DNA of 5,649 nucleotides, from assembly GCA_964569055.1 (NCBI GenBank), contig CAZMSZ010000455.1, positions 1 through 5,649 of the forward strand, written 5' to 3'. The notes below the pieces were generated by a model. That model was not told the DNA's origin, made no database searches, and saw nothing but the letters and a program-made list of their open reading frames with translations. Origin of the DNA: JAWLGW01 sp964569055. GTDB taxonomy: Bacteria; Planctomycetota; J058. Each line of letters starts with the position of its first letter. Positions within the stretch are counted from its first letter, which is position 1. Made by a program: the position numbers and the translations under genes. This document shows, one piece after another, positions 4,595 to 5,649 of this stretch.

Positions 4595-5649
4595 GACGGC
4601 ACACCCCCGGAGACGGCCGAGGCCGCGGCGGGCTCGGCGTAGCGATCGGTGAAGGCGTCGCACCCCGCGCAGGCGGGATGCGGGCCGGGGCCATAGAAGC
4701 GCTTGAAGGCGGGCGAGCCCCACACCGCGTCGAGGGGCTGCTCGACGAGGTTGCCGAGGCGCACGCCGCGGAGCAGGCAGCAGGGCGCGACGTTCCCCTC
4801 GACGTCCACGTAGATGTAGCTGTCGAGGCGCACGCAGAACCGGTCGCCGTGCGAGGCGAGCCGCAGCAGCGCGCCGTGGTCGTTGACCGAGCCGAGCGGG
4901 ACCCCGCGCTCGCGCGCGCGCGCCCGCGCCGCCTGGATCAGCCGGCGCTCCTCCTCCCAGCTCGGGCGCGCGAGGTCGGGGCGGCCGCGCACGTCGAGGC
5001 GGACGAGGTTGACCGCGCAGAAGCCGAGGTCGGCCGCGAAGTCGACCAGCCGCAGGGTCGTGGCCTCGCTGCCCGGGAACAGCACGACCTGCAGGCGCAC
5101 CTCGGGCACGGGCGCCCCCGCCGCGGCGCGCTCGCGCCGCAGCTCGAGGAACCGGCGCAGGTGGGCCACGACCTTGGGCGGGGTGGCGTGCCCGTCGCGC
5201 GCCACGAGGTTGTCGCCGCCCTTCTTGGGGTCGCCGCCGCCGCGGGCGGGCGCGTCCTCCCACGGCAGCTCCTCGAGCGAGACGTTGATCCGCGCCACCC
5301 GCCGCTCGAGCACCTGCCGCGCGACCCGCTCGGTGAGGAGGTGGCCGTTGGTGGTGAAGCCCACGTCGGCCCGCGGGAAGCGCGCCGTGGCGAGGTCCAA
5401 GAACCCGAGCAGCTCGGGGTGCATCAGCGGCTCGCCCCAGCCGGTGAGCGTGATCTGCTCGGGCGCGTCGAGCCGCACGAGCACCGCCTCGAAGGTGGCC
5501 CGCGTCATGTCGACCTCGGGCACCTGCAGCAAGGTCAGCCGCGGGCACATGTCACAGTCGAGGTTGCAGCGGTTGGTGACCTCGATCTGCACCTCGCGCG
5601 GCCGCCGCGCCCGCACCCCGAGCGCGAGCCGCGCGAGCTTGCGGCCGTT
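4591..5649 (-). CDS. Radical SAM/SPASM-type protein (5' end probably outside window)
   Basis: Predicted cytosolic radical SAM enzyme. Counting from the GTG at 5616 (341 residues), the cluster cysteines are C17, C21 and C24 in NRCNLDCDMCPR. TGWGEP (58-63) is the usual GGEP-type SAM-binding motif and TTNGHLL follows at 88-94. The C-terminus is SPASM-like: C261, CC at 279-280 after VDVEGNVAP, LGNL (287-290), then C316 and C319 in CAGC, which may hold an auxiliary iron-sulfur cluster. Residues 126-147 form a Gly/Lys-rich insertion (GGGDPKKGGDN...). SPASM proteins often modify peptides, but many act on small molecules, so the substrate is open. The frame stays open from 5616 to the window edge, reading plausibly as KLARLALGV before the motif, and no ribosome site precedes 5616. 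I therefore treat it as 5'-partial. First gene seen of the operon, coupled by GTGA to the B12-type enzyme. Confidence 0.88.
   Translation of the reverse strand, partial: NGRKLARLALGVRARRPREVQIEVTNRCNLDCDMCPRLTLLQVPEVDMTRATFEAVLVRLDAPEQITLTGWGEPLMHPELLGFLDLATARFPRADVGFTTNGHLLTERVARQVLERRVARINVSLEELPWEDAPARGGGDPKKGGDNLVARDGHATPPKVVAHLRRFLELRRERAAAGAPVPEVRLQVVLFPGSEATTLRLVDFAADLGFCAVNLVRLDVRGRPDLARPSWEEERRLIQAARARARERGVPLGSVNDHGALLRLASHGDRFCVRLDSYIYVDVEGNVAPCCLLRGVRLGNLVEQPLDAVWGSPAFKRFYGPGPHPACAGCDAFTDRYAEPAAASAVSGGVPS

Noticed and set aside
2705..4642. 645-residue open frame on the + strand, rich in Leu/Val/Asp/Glu
   Set aside because: Mostly the reverse complement of the B12-type radical SAM gene. 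That gene has clear CxxxCxxC and family motifs, whereas this reading has only repetitive acidic and hydrophobic sequence.
4595..5548. N-terminal extension of the B12-type radical SAM gene up to 5548
   Set aside because: The extra 318 residues are a low-complexity Arg/Ala shadow of the SPASM-type gene. The GTGA overlap and the VRVAFLEPPP beginning fix the start at 4594.

Overview
This is a very GC-rich chromosomal window, roughly three quarters G+C by eye. Its gene families point to a myxobacterium or a relative (Myxococcota/Polyangia-like): FHA domains fused to a DUF4388/PATAN-like domain, and orphan radical SAM enzymes. The taxonomic call is inference from gene content and composition. No rRNA, tRNA, CRISPR array, insertion sequence or phage gene was seen.

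Left part (1-2931): three paralogous genes each encode an N-terminal FHA (phosphothreonine-recognition) domain followed by a DUF4388/PATAN-like domain. FHA1 (249-1076) and FHA2 (1277-2083) are on the + strand. FHA3 (2143-2931) is on the - strand and converges on FHA2 with a 59-base gap. FHA1 and FHA3 are close relatives with intact FHA signatures, near-identical translation-start leaders and a shared C-terminal tail. FHA2 is divergent and has lost the Ser, Arg and Asn of the usual phosphopeptide-binding signature. The cluster looks like a local duplication series with one member specialised. The spacers hold several inverted and direct repeats that could be regulatory.

Right part (3143-5649): a - strand operon of two radical SAM genes. 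The upstream gene (4591 to beyond the right edge) encodes a radical SAM/SPASM-type protein. It overlaps by four bases (GTGA) a gene for a radical SAM protein with a B12-binding-like N-terminal domain (3143-4594). This tight coupling suggests successive or joint action on one substrate, which cannot be named from sequence. FHA3 lies 211 bases downstream on the same strand, after a hairpin-rich spacer, and could be transcribed by read-through.

Working picture (inference): a phospho-signalling cluster of FHA-DUF4388 adaptors beside an uncharacterised two-enzyme radical SAM modification cassette. Nothing in the sequence proves a functional link between the two halves. The long open frames on the opposite strands are high-GC shadows.
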